DNA of 64,000 bases from Saccharomonospora amisosensis (lineage in GTDB: Bacteria; Actinomycetota; Actinomycetes; Mycobacteriales; Pseudonocardiaceae), in contig NZ_JAAOYM010000001.1 in assembly GCF_011761185.1 (NCBI RefSeq), positions 3,286,001 to 3,350,000 of the forward strand. Reading direction: 5' to 3'. The position numbers and the translations under genes are program-made. Position 1 is the stretch's first letter; each line of letters begins with the position of its first letter. Under the pieces are notes generated by a model. The model ran no database searches. It was not told where the DNA came from and saw only the letters and a program-made list of their open reading frames with translations. This document shows, piece after piece, positions 62,100-64,000 of the stretch.

Positions 62100-64000
62100 A
62101 TGCGATTACCGCGCATGGTGGCACTGGTGGCCGCAGTGGGCACGGCACTCGCCGTCGCACCGGCGACCTCGGCGGCACAACCCGCACCGCCGGCCGATAC
62201 GGAGTTTCAGAAGGTCACGCTCAACGACAGTCCCGGCGAACCCATCGATCTCGCGGTGGTGCCCGACGGCCGGGTGCTGCACACCACCCGTGCCGGCCAG
62301 TTGTGGCTGCACGACCCGCGAACCCGCCTGAACACGCTGGCGGCGGAACTGAACGTCTACACCCACGACGAGGAAGGGCTGCAAAGCGTCGCGGTCGATC
62401 CCGGTTTCGACGGCAAGACCAACAGGTGGGTGTACCTGTACTACGCGCCTCCGATGGACACCCCGCGCGACGACCCCTCGACCCCGGACGTCAACGAGGG
62501 TGACGCACCGACCAGCGGCAACCCTGCCGACTTCGAACCGTTCAAGGGTGTCCAGCGGCTGTCGCGATTCCAGTTGGTTGGCAACAAGCTCGACCTCTCC
62601 AGCGAGCAGCAGATCCTCGAGGTAGCGGAGGACCGGGGCATCTGCTGCCACGTCGGCGGTGACATCACCTTCGACGGGCAGGGCAACCTGTACCTTTCCA
62701 CCGGCGACGACACCAACCCGTTCGAGTCCGACGGATACGCTCCTATCGACGAGCGAGCCGACCGCAACCCCGCGTTCGACGCCCAGCGCAGCTCCGCCAA
62801 CACCAACGATCTGCGCGGCAAGGTGTTGCGGATCCGGGTGCAGCGGGACGGCTCCTACACCATTCCCGAGGGCAACCTGTTCGAGCCAGGAACACCGAAG
62901 ACCCGTCCGGAGATCTACCTGATGGGGCTGCGCAACCCGTTCCGGATCGAGGTGAACAGCGACGGTGACCTCTACGTCGCCGACTACTCCCCCGACGCGG
63001 GCTCCGCCGACCCGCAGCGCGGTCCCGCCGGGCAGGGACGCTGGTTCGTGGCAAGCGAGTCCGGCAACTACGGCTGGCCCTACTGCGTCACGCCGGACAT
63101 GCCCTACATCGACTACGACTTCGCCACGCGGGAGTCAGGCGAGGCGTTCGACTGCTCGGCGCCACGCAACGACTCTCCGAACAACACCGGCCTCACCGAG
63201 CTGCCACCGGTGGAGCAATCCGATGTGTGGTACGGCTACGGCGCCTCGGAACGGTTCCCCGAACTCGGTACCGGGGGCATCGGACCCATGGCGGGACCCG
63301 CGTACGACTACGACGCTGTCGACCGGCGTGGCAAGAACCCGGCGGCCTGGCCGAAGTACTACGACGGCATGCCGTTGTTCTACGAATGGACCCGCGACTA
63401 CATCAAGGGGTTCCGCCTCGGCGAGGACGGCGAGGTGGCCTCCATCGAGGACGTGCTTCCGTCGATTCCGGTGTCCGGACCGATCGACATGGAGTTCGGC
63501 CCTGACGGGGCGCTGTACGTGCTCGAGTACGGCAAGGGCTACTTCGCGGAGAACCCGGGGGCGCAGTTGGCTCGCATCGACTACATCGGCCCGCGTGGCA
63601 ACCACACGCCCGTGCCGAAGGTAGCGGTCGACACCGACAACGGGCGTACCCCGCTGACGGTCTCCTTCTCCAGTGACGGAACCCAGGACCCCGACGGTGA
63701 CCGACTCCGCTACGAGTGGGATTTCGACTCCGACGGCCGGGTGGACTCCTGGCAGGCCAACCCGACACACACCTATCAGGAGAACGGCGTCTACACCGCG
63801 ACGCTGAAGGTGACCGACGTCGGCGGCAAGCATCGAGGCCGGTCGGCGTCGGCTGAGGTCGACATCGTGGTGGGCAACGAGGCACCGGTGGTGGAGTTCG
63901 TCAGCCCCACCGACGGGCAGTCCTTCACCTGGGGTGACCTGATCGAGTTCGAGGTGTCGGTGACCGACGATCAGCCGGTGGACTGCTCGCGCGTCGAGGT
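62100..64000 (+). CDS. Secreted PQQ-dependent sugar dehydrogenase-like protein with PKD domain (3' end beyond window)
   Basis: 633 codons are visible and the frame remains open. A Sec signal (residues 1-26, cleaved after TSAA or nearby) precedes a six-bladed GSDH/sorbosone dehydrogenase propeller: IDLAVVPDGRVLHTTRAGQLW, EGLQSVAVDPGFDG, GGDITFDGQGNLYLSTGDDTNPF, MGLRNPFRIEV, GNYGWPYC and MEFGPDGALYVLEYG. A PKD domain follows (PLTVSFSSDGTQDPDGDRLRYEWDFDSDG). Likely an extracytoplasmic PQQ-type oxidase of sugars or glycans. ATG at 62100 follows AGAGGTAGG. Confidence 0.88.
   Translation, partial: MRLPRMVALVAAVGTALAVAPATSAAQPAPPADTEFQKVTLNDSPGEPIDLAVVPDGRVLHTTRAGQLWLHDPRTRLNTLAAELNVYTHDEEGLQSVAVDPGFDGKTNRWVYLYYAPPMDTPRDDPSTPDVNEGDAPTSGNPADFEPFKGVQRLSRFQLVGNKLDLSSEQQILEVAEDRGICCHVGGDITFDGQGNLYLSTGDDTNPFESDGYAPIDERADRNPAFDAQRSSANTNDLRGKVLRIRVQRDGSYTIPEGNLFEPGTPKTRPEIYLMGLRNPFRIEVNSDGDLYVADYSPDAGSADPQRGPAGQGRWFVASESGNYGWPYCVTPDMPYIDYDFATRESGEAFDCSAPRNDSPNNTGLTELPPVEQSDVWYGYGASERFPELGTGGIGPMAGPAYDYDAVDRRGKNPAAWPKYYDGMPLFYEWTRDYIKGFRLGEDGEVASIEDVLPSIPVSGPIDMEFGPDGALYVLEYGKGYFAENPGAQLARIDYIGPRGNHTPVPKVAVDTDNGRTPLTVSFSSDGTQDPDGDRLRYEWDFDSDGRVDSWQANPTHTYQENGVYTATLKVTDVGGKHRGRSASAEVDIVVGNEAPVVEFVSPTDGQSFTWGDLIEFEVSVTDDQPVDCSRVE

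Overview
The window is about 70% GC, with GTG and TTG starts, 1-4 nt ATGA/GTGA gene overlaps and leaderless-looking promoters. The gene content (KstR2 steroid regulon, LigC/PolD repair genes, Tat-exported cholesterol oxidase, 13E12-type HNH nuclease with an actinobacterial LexA box) points to a mycolata-related actinomycete, most likely Pseudonocardiaceae (Amycolatopsis/Saccharomonospora/Prauserella type). The genus is inferred from style and gene content only. No rRNA, tRNA, CRISPR, integrase or insertion sequence was seen.

Layout. 0-14 kb holds general functions: a divergent SDR/MarR pair with two palindromic operators, a MocR regulator, a flavodoxin-fold quinone reductase divergent from a GlxA-type regulator, a primary-like sigma factor, DNA ligase LigC and the LigD-type polymerase PolD flanking a VapBC toxin-antitoxin pair, a ChaB/Rho_N-like protein, an erythromycin-esterase-family protein, an isocitrate/isopropylmalate dehydrogenase relative, ClpP and a tyrosine phosphatase. 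A repeat-rich spacer follows at 13.75-13.95 kb.

14-28.7 kb is an almost complete KstR2 regulon for steroid rings C and D: two SDRs, echA20-ipdA-ipdB-ipdC, fadE30-ipdF-kstR2-fadA6, and fadD3-enoyl-CoA hydratase-fadE31-fadE32-fadE33. Near-identical palindromic operators lie in its two divergent promoter regions. 30.7-39.2 kb adds side-chain removal: ltp2, chsH1, chsE2, chsH2 and chsE1 with their own TetR regulator, plus fadA5 and an acyl-CoA synthetase behind a third KstR2-like box. Between the two blocks sit a VOC protein and a LexA-boxed HNH nuclease. A Tat-type cholesterol oxidase at 59.8 kb suggests the strain also attacks the sterol nucleus outside the cell.

39.3-47.2 kb holds a broken marR, an amine oxidase, an Nramp-like transporter followed by a 30-residue membrane peptide, a methyltransferase bordered by a 12-nt minisatellite, a large LuxR-type regulator, and an FNT-family channel divergent from cyanase.

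47.2-56.4 kb is the most distinctive system. A LigM/DesA-type tetrahydrofolate-dependent O-demethylase, a complete one-carbon return route (MetF-like reductase, FolD, PurU, FolC), an extradiol LigAB dioxygenase, a GalB-type oxalomesaconate hydratase and a GalC/LigK-type aldolase lie in two divergent operons. Together they could turn a methoxylated aromatic acid (for example 3-O-methylgallate, syringate or vanillate) into gallate or protocatechuate, then pyruvate and oxaloacetate, with the methyl group leaving as formate.

56.4-64 kb carries small regulators with very clear palindromic operators and terminators, a scar where two divergent genes both lost their 5' halves, the cholesterol oxidase, an SDR remnant, and a secreted PQQ-type sugar dehydrogenase with a PKD domain that runs off the window.
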